A stretch of 64,000 nt of DNA, taken from Clostridium akagii DSM 12554. GTDB lineage: Bacteria; Bacillota; Clostridia; Clostridiales; Clostridiaceae. The stretch lies in NCBI RefSeq assembly GCF_000686725.1, contig NZ_KK366008.1, positions 324,074 through 388,073 on the forward strand, read 5' to 3'. How positions within the stretch are numbered: position 1 is the first letter of the stretch; each line of letters begins with the position of its first letter. Made by a program: the position numbers and the translations under genes. The notes under the pieces were generated by a model, which saw only the letters and a list, made by a program, of their open reading frames with translations, was not told the origin of the DNA and did no database searches. Shown here in pieces: positions 34,052 to 43,734 of this stretch.

Positions 34052-34858
34052 TCAATGGAAAAATTCTATAAAATCTATATTCTTCACTTTATTATTGTCG
34101 TTCTTTTTATACAAATTAATTTTGACATCCTCTAGCGTTAGATCTTTCACATGATGATCTATAATTTTTTTAGTACACATTTTTTTGGGAAGAATAGCTA
34201 TGCCTTTTTTGCATTCAAGCATTGATAGGATTAGGTCCATAGAATCTATTTCAATAACTTTCCAGTCGTTTTTTACTTTCAGAAGAAAATTAAGTGTAGC
34301 TTTCCTATAAGGACAGCCCTTATCTCTATTTACTAGAACTGATATATTTTTAAAATCATTTAATTTTATTTCTTTTGATCCTAGCCATCCAATCTTCTCA
34401 TAAAAAGAATGAAATAATTCTATTTTACTGTCTTGCCATTCTCTATTTATTATTGCCACATCAATTTGGGATGTTTTTAGTAAAAATAGCAGTTCTTCAG
34501 TTGGTCGCGTATATAAGGAAAACTTAGCATTATTATTTATTAACAGATTGGATAAATAGTTTTTAGTAATTGTTTGTGTAGCACCTATTTTTATTTGAGT
34601 ATTGTTATTGGATATTCTTACCTTTGCTTCATCTATTAAATTTATTATCTTTGTTGCGTAATCTAGCAATATCTCTCCATCTAAAAGTAACTCTACCCCT
34701 GTATTAGTTCGTGTAAAAAGCGACTTATTTAATTCTCTTTCTAATATCTTTAATCGAGCAGTTACATTCGGTTGAACATAACCTAGCTCCTTAGCTGCCT
34801 TTGAAATAGAACCTAATTCTGCTACTTTAGTAAATATGACTAGATCATTTATCTCCAT
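34052..34858 (-). CDS. LysR-family transcriptional regulator
   Basis: A 268-residue LysR protein. The N-terminal helix-turn-helix reads VAELGSISKAAKELGYVQPNVTARLKILE; the substrate-binding domain follows from about residue 90 and is slightly short for the family (usually about 300). Divergent from the DUF4865 gene across 115 bp that must hold both promoters and the operator, so it probably regulates that gene. ATG 34858 follows GGGGTGATAAGCA. Confidence 0.92.
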   Translation of the reverse strand: MEINDLVIFTKVAELGSISKAAKELGYVQPNVTARLKILERELNKSLFTRTNTGVELLLDGEILLDYATKIINLIDEAKVRISNNNTQIKIGATQTITKNYLSNLLINNNAKFSLYTRPTEELLFLLKTSQIDVAIINREWQDSKIELFHSFYEKIGWLGSKEIKLNDFKNISVLVNRDKGCPYRKATLNFLLKVKNDWKVIEIDSMDLILSMLECKKGIAILPKKMCTKKIIDHHVKDLTLEDVKINLYKKNDNNKVKNIDFIEFFH

Positions 34859-34973
34859 TGCTTATCACCCCTTGTATATCATTTTAACTGATATACAACA
34901 TAATTTATAGTTATTTTACTTATATATACCTTAGGCGTAAAATAAGGCTATAAAACAGAAATGAGGGATAATT

Positions 34974-35522
34974 ATGATTGGTATGCAATATAAAATTACA
35001 CTACCCAGAGATTATGATATGAATATCATTAGAAAAAGAGTACAGGATAATGGTTATAAGACAGATGGTTTTCTAGATTTACAATTTAAGGCTTATTTAA
35101 TTACTGAAAAAAATAAAAATAAAAATAAAAATATATGCAATTCTTATTCTCCTCTTTATATTTGGAATAATAATGTTGGCATGAATAAGTTTCTATTTGA
35201 CGGGTATTATGATAATATTATTGATTCTTTTGGATGGCAACAAATTAATATCGGCATCCCATTATATACCAAAATGAAGCCAAATTTTTCTGGTAGTACA
35301 CACATTCTTGAAATAACAGGCTCAATACCTGAAAGTGCTAGTTTAACTACTTTTAAGAAACAACAAGTAGATTTAGAAACTAGCTATGAAATTCTTGGAG
35401 AAACTTGTATATATACTCCGGATAAATGGGGCTTTAGTAAAATATATTTTTTTAAAGAAACCCCTGAGGAGCTTCATGATTTAGGTACAATCTATGAAAT
35501 ATTACACCTATCGCTTGGTTAA
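34974..35522 (+). CDS. DUF4865 family protein
   Basis: A 182-residue protein beginning MIGMQYKITLPRDYDMNIIR, with KTDGFLDLQFKAYLITEK, GMNKFLFDGYYDNII and FGWQQINIGIPL, the hallmark of DUF4865 (dimeric alpha/beta-barrel type fold, function unknown). DUF4865 genes are often paired with a divergent LysR gene, as here. A short Lys-Asn run near residue 44 (AAAATAAAAA-type DNA) is probably slippage-derived. ATG 34974 follows GAGGGATAATT. Confidence 0.85.
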   Translation: MIGMQYKITLPRDYDMNIIRKRVQDNGYKTDGFLDLQFKAYLITEKNKNKNKNICNSYSPLYIWNNNVGMNKFLFDGYYDNIIDSFGWQQINIGIPLYTKMKPNFSGSTHILEITGSIPESASLTTFKKQQVDLETSYEILGETCIYTPDKWGFSKIYFFKETPEELHDLGTIYEILHLSLG

Positions 35523-35535
35523 TAAGAAAGGTATA

Positions 35536-35574
35536 AAAACATAACTATTTACTTATAAGACATAGTTATGTTTT
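35536..35574. terminator. Bidirectional terminator DUF4865 / ftsX-like
   Basis: A perfect 12-bp stem AAAACATAACTA with complement, followed by TTTTTTT on the plus strand and preceded by A-rich sequence, between convergent genes. Confidence 0.88.
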
Positions 35575-35575
35575 T

Positions 35576-36388
35576 TTAAGCCACTAAATACTTTTTTACA
35601 ACCAAAAGACTTCCTATAGTATCTAGCGTTATTCCAATAAGTATAAAGATCCATGACATGGTTGTGAATATAAATGACGGATGCATAAAACTAATAAGGG
35701 TTGCTACCAAAAAATATCTATATATAAAACTATAAAACAGATAAATTGCTATTACTGATGAAACTGCTCCTAAAACTCCAATTATCATTCCCTCAAAAAT
35801 AAATGGCCATCTAATAAACCAATCTGTTGCACCAACAGATTGCATTAAACTAATTTCATTACGCCTTGGATATATAGCAAGTTTTATTGTATTTTTAATT
35901 AAAAAAAATGAAGCCACCAGAATTATAGGGAAAAGTATCACCCCTATAAATTGAATCTTTGAAGCCATTGATGAAACGTTCCTTTGAACATTTTGTACAA
36001 CGTTAATTTTATTTATACCTTGTAATCCTTTAATCTGAGATATTATTTTGGGTATATCATTAGGCGCATTCACTTTAATCATATATGCCGGTGATAGTGG
36101 TGGCTCATTGTGAAAAGTAAAAAAGGTTACACTATCTTCCCCTTTTATTTTATTATATATATTTTGCTGATCCGTAATCTTTATATCATGCTTTAATGTG
36201 GCCTTTATTTCAGATTGGGTTTCAATACCAATTATGCCCATTTTAACATTCAATATGAATAGCAAAAATATTCCTAAAACAAATAACGTTGACATTACTG
36301 TAGTAATGCTAGAAATGCTACTAGTAGAATTTCTTCTAAGATTTTTCAAAGCATCTTTTAAAAATAGATTCAAATTACTAATTCTCAT
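35576..36388 (-). CDS. FtsX-like permease-fold protein without FtsE
   Basis: A 270-residue membrane protein with the FtsX layout: cytoplasmic start LFLKDALKNLRRNSTSSISSI, first membrane helix (about 30-50), an extracytoplasmic domain of about 100 residues, then three C-terminal helices with YPRRNEISLMQSVGATDWFIRWPF, the conserved FtsX loop. Canonical FtsX is about 295-300 residues and follows ftsE; here the external domain is short and no ATPase gene adjoins. It is probably a paralogue acting with a remote FtsE or with peptidoglycan hydrolases. The ATG lies about 10 nt after AAAGGGA. Confidence 0.85.
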   Translation of the reverse strand: MRISNLNLFLKDALKNLRRNSTSSISSITTVMSTLFVLGIFLLFILNVKMGIIGIETQSEIKATLKHDIKITDQQNIYNKIKGEDSVTFFTFHNEPPLSPAYMIKVNAPNDIPKIISQIKGLQGINKINVVQNVQRNVSSMASKIQFIGVILFPIILVASFFLIKNTIKLAIYPRRNEISLMQSVGATDWFIRWPFIFEGMIIGVLGAVSSVIAIYLFYSFIYRYFLVATLISFMHPSFIFTTMSWIFILIGITLDTIGSLLVVKKYLVA

Positions 36389-36536
36389 AACATAATTATC
36401 CCTTTCTTAGTCTCTTGTCAACATCACATTTTCTTAACAATATAATAATACATATTAATCCATTTATCAACTTTTAATCTTTTGAAGTTCTTTCATCTTA
36501 TCAGTCTATATATTGGAAAGTCCAGTAATTTAGATA

Positions 36537-36581
36537 AAAGAAATCACTATTTATAGTTTCAGTACAAATAGTGATTTCTTT
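36537..36581 (-). terminator. Terminator of the pectate lyase gene
   Basis: A perfect 16-bp stem AAAGAAATCACTATTT with complement and a 13-nt loop, 30 bp after the lyase stop. Confidence 0.85.
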
Positions 36582-36611
36582 ATTGTATTAAGTTATATCA
36601 TGATTTATAAA

Positions 36612-37742
36612 TTAATCGTTGATACCAGGCAATGGAGTATTAGGAGCTGTTGCCGTAACGGTACCTCCTATAACTTTTGCAGCGGAATATATAGTGCATT
36701 TTCCTGTTGTTGTACAATTTGTAAAAGTAAATACATTTTCATTACCAGGATTGTAAGGAAAATTGAAGTTAGCTTTAGTAGTTTTTTGATTAGCATTAAG
36801 TATGTTATCTGCACCATTTCTATCAGCATCACAATTAGTAAGAGATAAAGATGCTGCACTATTATTTTGAGCAAACCCAGATGCTTTATTATCATAGGAC
36901 TTACATCCAATTACCACATGATTACCTAATGATCTGTGTGTGCCTTTTGGAGGTTTTTGATTACCACCCAGTTTAATACCATCACCATTCATGCCTGAGT
37001 TGTTAAGTGAATTTTGCGAATCACCATGATAGTATCCATTTTTAGTAGCTGTGCAGTTAGTTAGTGTAACTACTTCATCAGTCCCAAGCAAATCCCAACC
37101 ATCATCTGAATTATTGTAAGAGTTACAATCTGTAAATTTGTTTCCTGCTCCTGCAGCAAGTTTACAAGCAAATCCATCTGCATTTGAACCCTTTGTCCCT
37201 ATATCATAGTTGTTAAAAGAATCAGAACCTTGTACTAAATTGTCGTGAGCACCAGCTGTAATTTGTAAACCTGCATCATTATTGTTATCTGTTATACAAT
37301 TTGTAATTGTATTGTTATTAGATGCAACCCCTTTCATTAATATACCATTATCACCAGCACCATATACTTCTATATTGTCTATTTCCCAATATGAATTTGT
37401 AATGTTAATTCCATAAGAACTATCTCCATCTTTTTCACCAGTAAAATCAAGTTTAACTTTTGCCGTACCTGATGACTTTAATTTTATAGTGTTTCCTTTA
37501 GCTCCATCTTTGTTTAACACAATAGGTGATGTTAATTTGTAAGATGGACTAGTAAGCACAATGGTATCCCCAGGCACCGCTTTATTTATTGCTGCCTGAA
37601 TAGCTGCTGAATCATTGTCGGTGCCTGTGCTTGCTACCTGTATAGGTGTTGATGCTGCATATACATTACTTGTTAATTGTGGAAGTGCAAGTAAAGAAAG
37701 AGACATTACCATAGAAGCAACTAAACTTAATTTCTTTTCCAC
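36612..37742 (-). CDS. Secreted pectate lyase, polysaccharide lyase family 9 type
   Basis: A 376-residue secreted right-handed beta-helix protein. The signal peptide (residues 1-29) ends at VYA-AS. The mature protein shows the family-9 landmarks: GDTIVLTSPSY, WEIDNIEVYGAGDNGIL, NADGFACKLAAGAGNKF, YNNSDDGWDL with the aspartates expected to bind calcium, and GDGIKLGGN with the likely catalytic Lys. It would cleave polygalacturonate by beta-elimination outside the cell. The start is GTG 37742, 9 nt after AGGAG. Length is short for family 9 enzymes with extra domains, so it is a single catalytic module. Strong promoter and two operator-like palindromes precede it. Confidence 0.88.
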   Translation of the reverse strand: MEKKLSLVASMVMSLSLLALPQLTSNVYAASTPIQVASTGTDNDSAAIQAAINKAVPGDTIVLTSPSYKLTSPIVLNKDGAKGNTIKLKSSGTAKVKLDFTGEKDGDSSYGINITNSYWEIDNIEVYGAGDNGILMKGVASNNNTITNCITDNNNDAGLQITAGAHDNLVQGSDSFNNYDIGTKGSNADGFACKLAAGAGNKFTDCNSYNNSDDGWDLLGTDEVVTLTNCTATKNGYYHGDSQNSLNNSGMNGDGIKLGGNQKPPKGTHRSLGNHVVIGCKSYDNKASGFAQNNSAASLSLTNCDADRNGADNILNANQKTTKANFNFPYNPGNENVFTFTNCTTTGKCTIYSAAKVIGGTVTATAPNTPLPGIND

Positions 37743-37770
37743 TAATAAAAACTCCTTTTAATAATTTTTT

Positions 37771-37784
37771 CGTTAACGTTAACA
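37771..37784. promoter_or_regulatory. cre-like LacI/CcpA operator
   Basis: CGTTAACGTTAACA contains the perfect 12-bp palindrome GTTAACGTTAAC (37772-37783) with the central CG typical of LacI-family and CcpA (cre) sites. It lies between the promoter and the pectate lyase start, a usual place for a catabolite roadblock. Confidence 0.65.
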
Positions 37785-37790
37785 TTTTTA

Positions 37791-37822
37791 ATTTAAATAT
37801 AACAGGCCTGTTATATTTAAAT
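37791..37822. promoter_or_regulatory. Perfect 32-bp palindrome over the lyase transcription start
   Basis: ATTTAAATATAACAGG followed directly by its exact reverse complement. It begins at the -10 box and covers the expected start of transcription, so a dimeric repressor site is the simplest reading; as RNA it would form a 5' hairpin that could protect the message. Confidence 0.75.
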
Positions 37823-37849
37823 TATATCTTAATATGAAATTTTTGTAAA
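37821..37849 (-). promoter_or_regulatory. Promoter of the pectate lyase gene
   Basis: On the minus strand TTTACA (37844-37849), exactly 17 bp, TATAAT (37821-37826). Confidence 0.85.
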
Positions 37850-37943
37850 CGATTTTATGGTAAATTTTTTAAAAAAATTGTCGCCATATTATGCAGCGAC
37901 AAAACTTTCAATTCTATAAGGTATAATTTTATAATTGTTACCT

Positions 37944-38177
37944 CTACTTATCTTCATCTACTGGAGTTCCATAACTAGTTTTATACATCTTATCTCTTTC
38001 AAAAGCATCAGCACCATCTTTAGTCTGTTCATCTCTAACAGCATTTTCACCTATGACTCCTGTTACGCCAGTATGTTTTCCAATAGTTTCTTTAGCAGTC
38101 TTCATATCTTGTTGGCTGTTCATTGAACTTAATTGACTTGGGTCCTGTTTTTTATTTATCTGCTTCGTTATAATCAA
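37944..38177 (-). CDS. Small hydrophilic hypothetical protein
   Basis: Up to 77 residues, very polar, with NSQQDMKTAKETIGKHTGVTGVIGENAVRDEQTKDGADAFERDK; I recognise no family. Start choice is odd: AAGGAGG is followed at once by a TTG (38177), while the best-spaced codon, 6 nt on (38171), is ATA. Either a TTG with a tight site, or a rare ATA start, or a gene whose ATG mutated to ATA. The lack of hydrophobic residues suggests an unfolded or small stress/spore-type protein, but nothing proves that. Confidence 0.55.
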   Translation of the reverse strand: MIITKQINKKQDPSQLSSMNSQQDMKTAKETIGKHTGVTGVIGENAVRDEQTKDGADAFERDKMYKTSYGTPVDEDK

Positions 38178-38444
38178 CCTCCTTAGGTTTACCTTATATT
38201 CTAAGAAGTATCTAAATTTACTTCTCTAATAATAGTATTCCCTTATTGATTTTGGGTATTCTTATATATGGATTATGGCAATTTTTTATGAATTAAGAAT
38301 CTACATTTTGCTATTAGCCAATTTTATGTGTATGCTAATAGATTGTTTTTAATATAAATCCATTGGTATATAGTATGAAGCAGAATGTAAAACCCAATAA
38401 TTAATAGTACCATATGTTTAAAAATCGAAGGTGGGTAAAATGCA

Positions 38445-40073
38445 ATGGTGGATGAAGATAGATCGGAAAGGATAGTAAAGTTAATTGTATCCAATAAGGA
38501 GTATGCCTTTCAATGTGAAGAGAATGCAGAATTGGGTGCAGAATTAATTATTGCTAATAAAGAACTTGCTTTTCAAAGCGGTGAGAAAGCTGACCGTGCC
38601 GCAGAATTAGTTATTGCTAATAAAGAACTTGTTTTTCAAAGCGGTGAAAAAGGTAAGCGGGCTGCAGAATTAATTATTGCCAACAAGGAACTTGCCTTTC
38701 AAAATCATGAGAAGGAAACACTCTTAACTGAATTAATTGCTGCTAATGAGGACCTTAAAAATGAGATTGCAGAAAAACTTATTGTTGAAGAGCAACTACG
38801 TCATTTTGTATATTATGATGCACTTACCGGTCTTGCAAACAGGAAAAATTTATTAGAAACTGTTGGTGACTTACTAAAAAATAGAAATAAAAATCTAGCT
38901 TTTTTATTTATAGATTTAGATAAATTTAAGGTTATAAATGATAGTTTTGGTCATGATGTGGGAGATATAATTCTCGCAAAAGTAGCTGATAGATTAAATG
39001 ATAATATAGAATCAACTGATATCGTCAGCAGAAATGGTGGTGATGAATTCATTTTAATTATAAGAGATTTAAATTCTTCAAAAAGTATTACTAAAATTGC
39101 AGAAAAATTAGTAAAAGTATTAAATACTGCTTTTATTTATAATAATAATCTTTTATATATTGGTGCAAGTATAGGTATTAGCTTATTCCCTGAACATGGA
39201 ACTGATATTGATGCATTAATAAAAAATGCTGATTTAGCCATGTATGAAGTGAAAAAGAACGGTGGCCATGGTTATCTTCTATATAACAAGATCTTGAATG
39301 ATATCAATGTACATATGTTAGAAACAGAAAAAAACTTAAATAATGCTCTAGATAATAACGAATTTGTAGTCTACTATCAACCAATAATAGATTTAGAATC
39401 AATGAAAGTATCAAGTGCTGAGTCTCTTATAAGATGGAAAAGAGGTAAAACCCTTATACAACCTGTAGAATTTATTGCAATTGCAAAGAAGATAGGTAAA
39501 ATGGTTGAAATTGATAATTGGATGCTTTATAATGCTTGTCAGCAGTGTAAACAATGGCAAAGGTTGGGTTTAGAAAATTTCAGCATCTCTGTGAATACAT
39601 CATATAAGCAGTTGATTCAATTAAATTTCGTTCAGTTAGTGATAAATATACTTCAGGACTGCTCACTAGACCCCAGGTATTTAAGTCTTGAGATTACTGA
39701 GGATGAGACCATGGAGGATATTGATTTAATAATAAAAGTGCTGTTAGAACTAAAATCTAATGGTATCAGAATTTCAATGGATGATTTTGGTACAGGATAT
39801 TCTTCAGTTAGCTTACTAAGCAATCTTCCGATTGATACAATTAAAATAGATAGATCACTTATAATGGATTTAGATAGCAAATCTAAATTTGTAGTTATAA
39901 TTAAATCCATATTATCCGTTGCTAGTAGTTTAAATATTAAAGTTATTGCTGAGGGAATTGAAACAGAAACAGAATTTGCTATGCTAAAGGAGTTCCGCTG
40001 TGACTATATTCAAGGATATTTAATTGGTAGACCAATGCCTGCCGCCGATTTTCAAAACAATTTTATTAAATAA
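38445..40073 (+). CDS. GGDEF-EAL c-di-GMP protein with N-terminal 21-residue repeats
   Basis: A 542-residue protein without membrane segments. Residues about 11-108 are four to five 21-residue repeats (AELIIANKELAFQSGEK type), probably a coiled coil. The GGDEF domain (about 120-290) has RNGGDEFILI, intact for diguanylate cyclase activity. The EAL domain (about 300-540) has AESLIRWK in place of E-A-L-x-R, NTSYKQL, SLEITEDETM, MDDFGTGYSSVSLL, KIDRSLI and IAEGIETE, so most metal-binding residues of a phosphodiesterase remain. It may do either reaction. ATG 38445 lies 9 nt after GGTGGG; an overlapping ATG at 38440 is out of frame. Confidence 0.93.
   Translation: MVDEDRSERIVKLIVSNKEYAFQCEENAELGAELIIANKELAFQSGEKADRAAELVIANKELVFQSGEKGKRAAELIIANKELAFQNHEKETLLTELIAANEDLKNEIAEKLIVEEQLRHFVYYDALTGLANRKNLLETVGDLLKNRNKNLAFLFIDLDKFKVINDSFGHDVGDIILAKVADRLNDNIESTDIVSRNGGDEFILIIRDLNSSKSITKIAEKLVKVLNTAFIYNNNLLYIGASIGISLFPEHGTDIDALIKNADLAMYEVKKNGGHGYLLYNKILNDINVHMLETEKNLNNALDNNEFVVYYQPIIDLESMKVSSAESLIRWKRGKTLIQPVEFIAIAKKIGKMVEIDNWMLYNACQQCKQWQRLGLENFSISVNTSYKQLIQLNFVQLVINILQDCSLDPRYLSLEITEDETMEDIDLIIKVLLELKSNGIRISMDDFGTGYSSVSLLSNLPIDTIKIDRSLIMDLDSKSKFVVIIKSILSVASSLNIKVIAEGIETETEFAMLKEFRCDYIQGYLIGRPMPAADFQNNFIK
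38475..38768 (+). repeat. In-frame 63-bp tandem repeats
   Basis: Units begin at 38475, 38538, 38601 and 38664, with a partial fifth at 38727; the second and third are the most alike. They encode the 21-residue helical repeats of the c-di-GMP protein and could change number by slippage or recombination. Confidence 0.9.
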
Positions 40074-40269
40074 TGGTTATTAATTTAGTCGAAAGGCTTC
40101 ATAGTGTTACCCCCATTTCTTTTGAATAACCCTACAACTCCATCAAACAATAATACTTGCTGAAATTATCCTTCCCATTATATAATTATATATCAAATGA
40201 GACGATTTCATTATATTATGGTACTATATACTTAATTACATAAACGCAAGTTATAAAGGAGCATAAAGG

Positions 40270-41442
40270 ATGAAATTAGATAAAAATCTATTAAAATACT
40301 GTTTATATGCGGTTGCAACTGTGCTGCTAATTTACATGGGTATAACTATTTTTAACAATATAAGTAGTATATTTTCTTCATTATCCAATATTTTATTAGC
40401 ATGTATTGGAATTGTAAAACCACTGCTTATTGCATTAGTTATAGCATACTTACTGAGACCAGGTGTGCTAACTATTGAAAATTTCTTAGGAAAGAAAAAG
40501 ATATTCAAAAAAGTAACTGCAAGAAGAGCTGTAGGGATTTTAGTAATATACTCACTAGTAGTAGCCGTTTTTATTGGTATTATAAGTGGCATATATATTA
40601 TGATTGGAGGAAAACTTTCAAATAACATAACACTAGCCAATATGTCAGCATATCTATCTAATTATTTAAATAACTCAACATTGTCAGTTACTTCAATTAG
40701 TAAAAAGTTGACTAGTTTAAATATTGCTATACCTACAAATCTAAATGCCGAGATTGCTAAAATCGTAAGTTATGTCCAAAAATATTTTTCTTCCAGTATA
40801 GGGGGCTTTACAAATTCTATTTTATCTATAGGCAGTAATATAGCTACATTTTTTATAGCAATAATATTAAGTATCTATTTGATACAAGATTCCGAGTATT
40901 TTATAAACTTATGGAATAAAATTTTTAATCTTATATTTAGAAAAACTAACACAGGAAATAAATTCAAAAAAATATTGCATATTATAAATGAAACATTTTT
41001 TAACTATATAAGAGGACAATTACTAGAAGCTTGCATCGTAGGTATTTTATCTAGCATAGTACTGTATTTTATCGGTATAGATTATGCTATAGTAATAGGC
41101 CTTATTGCAGGTATTTGTAATATGGTACCTTATATTGGTCCTGTTGTTGGAACTATTTTGGCTGTTATTATGGCACTATTAAGTGGTGAACCTATTACAG
41201 CGGTATGGGCAACTATTGGAATGCTTGTAGTTCAACAAATTGATAATAACTTTTTAGCACCTAAAATTGTTGGAAACAGTGTTGGACTACATCCTGTATT
41301 TACAATGCTGGCAATTATAATAGGAGGAAATGTAGGTGGACTTATAGGGATGCTTATTGCTGTGCCTGTTATTGCTTCTGTAAAAAAATTACTGAGTATT
41401 TGGTATAATTATCACATGGAAATTTCCAACATAAAAAATTAA
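40270..41442 (+). CDS. AI-2E family transporter (PerM/YtvI-like)
   Basis: A 390-residue membrane protein with about eight hydrophobic segments, an IVKPLLIALVIAYLLRPGVLTIENFL region near residue 50 and a C-terminal DYAIVIGLIAGICNMVPYIGPVVGTILAV and DNNFLAPKIVGNSVGLHPVF, the family hallmarks. Members are sodium or proton antiporters or have unknown substrates; the AI-2 link is not general. ATG 40270 follows AAAGG. It stands alone. Confidence 0.92.
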   Translation: MKLDKNLLKYCLYAVATVLLIYMGITIFNNISSIFSSLSNILLACIGIVKPLLIALVIAYLLRPGVLTIENFLGKKKIFKKVTARRAVGILVIYSLVVAVFIGIISGIYIMIGGKLSNNITLANMSAYLSNYLNNSTLSVTSISKKLTSLNIAIPTNLNAEIAKIVSYVQKYFSSSIGGFTNSILSIGSNIATFFIAIILSIYLIQDSEYFINLWNKIFNLIFRKTNTGNKFKKILHIINETFFNYIRGQLLEACIVGILSSIVLYFIGIDYAIVIGLIAGICNMVPYIGPVVGTILAVIMALLSGEPITAVWATIGMLVVQQIDNNFLAPKIVGNSVGLHPVFTMLAIIIGGNVGGLIGMLIAVPVIASVKKLLSIWYNYHMEISNIKN

Positions 41443-41444
41443 AT

Positions 41445-41495
41445 AAATATGATGCATATTATCACCACAAACTAGTAATAACATACATCATATTT
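41445..41495. terminator. Weak hairpin between convergent genes
   Basis: AAATATGATG and CATCATATTT arms with a 31-nt loop between the AI-2E transporter and the chemoreceptor genes. The long loop makes it a poor terminator on its own. Confidence 0.4.
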
Positions 41496-41505
41496 AATTA
41501 CGTTG

Positions 41506-43557
41506 CTATAGTTTAACCTTTGCTACTACTAATTCTAAGTCGGAAGACATAGTTGCTAAAGCTTCCGCTACATTTGCTACTTCTTTCATTGAAGCAGTCT
41601 GTTCTTCTGTAGATGCAGCTATTGTTTGGGTTGAATCATTTGATTCTGATGTGATCTTATTTATGCTTGCAATTGAAACAACTAATGATTCAGTACCTTC
41701 ATAAACTTTATCTGCTCTATTTTCTATCTCCTGTGTCTGTACAGATACGCTATCAACCTCAACTAATATTGTGTTGAAAGTTTTCCCTACATCTTGGACT
41801 GCTTCAATCCCTTCTTTAACAGATTCAGTGCCATCTTTCATAGAATCCACTGCACTTTTTACGTCCTTCTGAATCTCACTAACCAAAGTACTTATGTGGT
41901 TAGACGCAACTTGTGATTGCTCCGCAAGTTTTCTAACCTCATCTGCGACTACTGCAAATCCCTTACCGTGCTCTCCTGCTCTTGCTGCCTCTATTGCAGC
42001 ATTTAATGCCAGTAAATTTGTTTGCTCCGCTATACTAGTTATTAATGAAATTATGTTGCTTATTTCACCAGACTTCTGTCCTAGAGTGTCAATAATAGTT
42101 GAGGACACACCAACCTTAGTCTCTATTTTGCTCATCTTAGCGAGCGCGGCTAAAACAACAATATCACCAGTCTTTGCTTTAGAATAAGCTTTTTTTGAAG
42201 CGATATTTGCTTTATTTACATTAGAAAGTATGCTCTTAATTTGGTTAAATATATCATCTGTAACAACTACCGCCTTATTTGTAAGTATAGTCTGAGTTTC
42301 ACCACCACCAGCTACATCCTGTAATGCTTTGGCTATTTGTTCTGAGGCCAATTGTGTTTGTTCAGTATTAGATGATAACTCTTCTGAAGTAGCTACAACA
42401 TTCTCAAGTGTTGATGAAACTTCTTGAACAATATTTCTTAAATTTTCAACCATTGTGTTTAAATTTTCACTCATTTGGCTTATCTCATCATCACCTTTAA
42501 CTACTAAACTATCAGTAGCTAAGTTACCTAATGCTATATTCTTGGATAGTAAATTTACAGGTTTTAATCTATTAGTTAGATAACCGCTATATAATAATAT
42601 TACTATTACGAGTAAAAATAATGTTATTGCTATTACTATTAAGGAGATAATTAATAAATTAGCTGAAGATGCGTTTAATTCAGATTGTGGTATTATTAAG
42701 CATATTTTCCATCCAAGTTCACTTTCAGTTGAGTAATAAACTTTGTTTACCCCATTGTTATCAGTAAATGTTGCTACACCTTTATTTTGGGATAGTAAAT
42801 TTTTTCCTGCAGTTGCTAAGGATTTATTATCATCAGAAGATATCTTAACTTTCATTATTTTAGCTGTATCCGCTCCAGCTAAATACTTGCCATCCTTTGT
42901 TAATAATATTGCCTTGCCTTTTGTTCCTACCTTCATACTGTTAACTATTTTTTGTAATTGTGACAAATTAATATCCCCTGTAGTAACTCCAATGAATTTA
43001 TTAGTTGCAGAATACATAGGCACAGATGTTGTTATCATTGTTACTTTTGTTGCATCATCAAAGTAAGGCTCAGACCATACAACCTTATTAGCTTTTTGCG
43101 TTGATGTGTACCAATCCTGACTCAAATAATCATATTTTGGATCTGAATATTCGTCAGTATAAGTGATCCCTGCGGTTGTTTTATAAGCATAAGGTCCAAA
43201 ATATTTTACCCCATTTTTATATAAATTTGGTTCAAACCAAACACCAGTGCCAAATGTATCCGTATTAGATGTTGGAACTTTTGACACAAGTGAGACAAAG
43301 TTATCTTTTGTCAATACACTGTATGATGATTCTACTGATTTTGCTAGAGTTGAAACAATCATCTCATGTTCATGTAAATGGGTATCAAGATTACTTATAG
43401 TAAATGATAATTGATTATCCATTTTTGCTTGTACCTCTTTCTCAATGGCACTCTTTGAGTTTATATAGCTTATTGATGTCAACGCTACAGTTGCTAAAAT
43501 AGTCACCGGTAATAATATTGCTAGTGTCAGACTCTTAATAGACTTAAATGATTTCAA
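41506..43557 (-). CDS. Methyl-accepting chemotaxis protein with Cache sensor
   Basis: A 683-residue chemoreceptor. Membrane helix 1 lies at about residues 11-31, an extracytoplasmic double-Cache-like domain at about 35-300 ([58 protein letters not shown]), helix 2 at about 303-325, then HAMP and the methyl-accepting domain with the hairpin tip [46 protein letters not shown]. Ligands of such sensors are often amino acids or organic acids. Start is TTG 43557, 6 nt after GGGGGG. No che genes adjoin. Confidence 0.95.
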   Translation of the reverse strand: MKSFKSIKSLTLAILLPVTILATVALTSISYINSKSAIEKEVQAKMDNQLSFTISNLDTHLHEHEMIVSTLAKSVESSYSVLTKDNFVSLVSKVPTSNTDTFGTGVWFEPNLYKNGVKYFGPYAYKTTAGITYTDEYSDPKYDYLSQDWYTSTQKANKVVWSEPYFDDATKVTMITTSVPMYSATNKFIGVTTGDINLSQLQKIVNSMKVGTKGKAILLTKDGKYLAGADTAKIMKVKISSDDNKSLATAGKNLLSQNKGVATFTDNNGVNKVYYSTESELGWKICLIIPQSELNASSANLLIISLIVIAITLFLLVIVILLYSGYLTNRLKPVNLLSKNIALGNLATDSLVVKGDDEISQMSENLNTMVENLRNIVQEVSSTLENVVATSEELSSNTEQTQLASEQIAKALQDVAGGGETQTILTNKAVVVTDDIFNQIKSILSNVNKANIASKKAYSKAKTGDIVVLAALAKMSKIETKVGVSSTIIDTLGQKSGEISNIISLITSIAEQTNLLALNAAIEAARAGEHGKGFAVVADEVRKLAEQSQVASNHISTLVSEIQKDVKSAVDSMKDGTESVKEGIEAVQDVGKTFNTILVEVDSVSVQTQEIENRADKVYEGTESLVVSIASINKITSESNDSTQTIAASTEEQTASMKEVANVAEALATMSSDLELVVAKVKL

Positions 43558-43734
43558 AACTATCCCCCCTCTTATACTGAATATGTCTAGTTTAAATAAG
43601 TTTTCTTTAATGCTACAACATAGTGAATATTTTTGTAACCATTGTTATTCCTTATTATACAATAATTTTCGACATTATATCTCATACTTTACGTACATTT
43701 TACATAAGAATTAAACTATAATTCCATATTTGTT

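Noticed and set aside
38475-38768. CRISPR-like array
   Set aside because: The repeats are 63 bp, in frame, without unique spacers and encode a helical protein segment.
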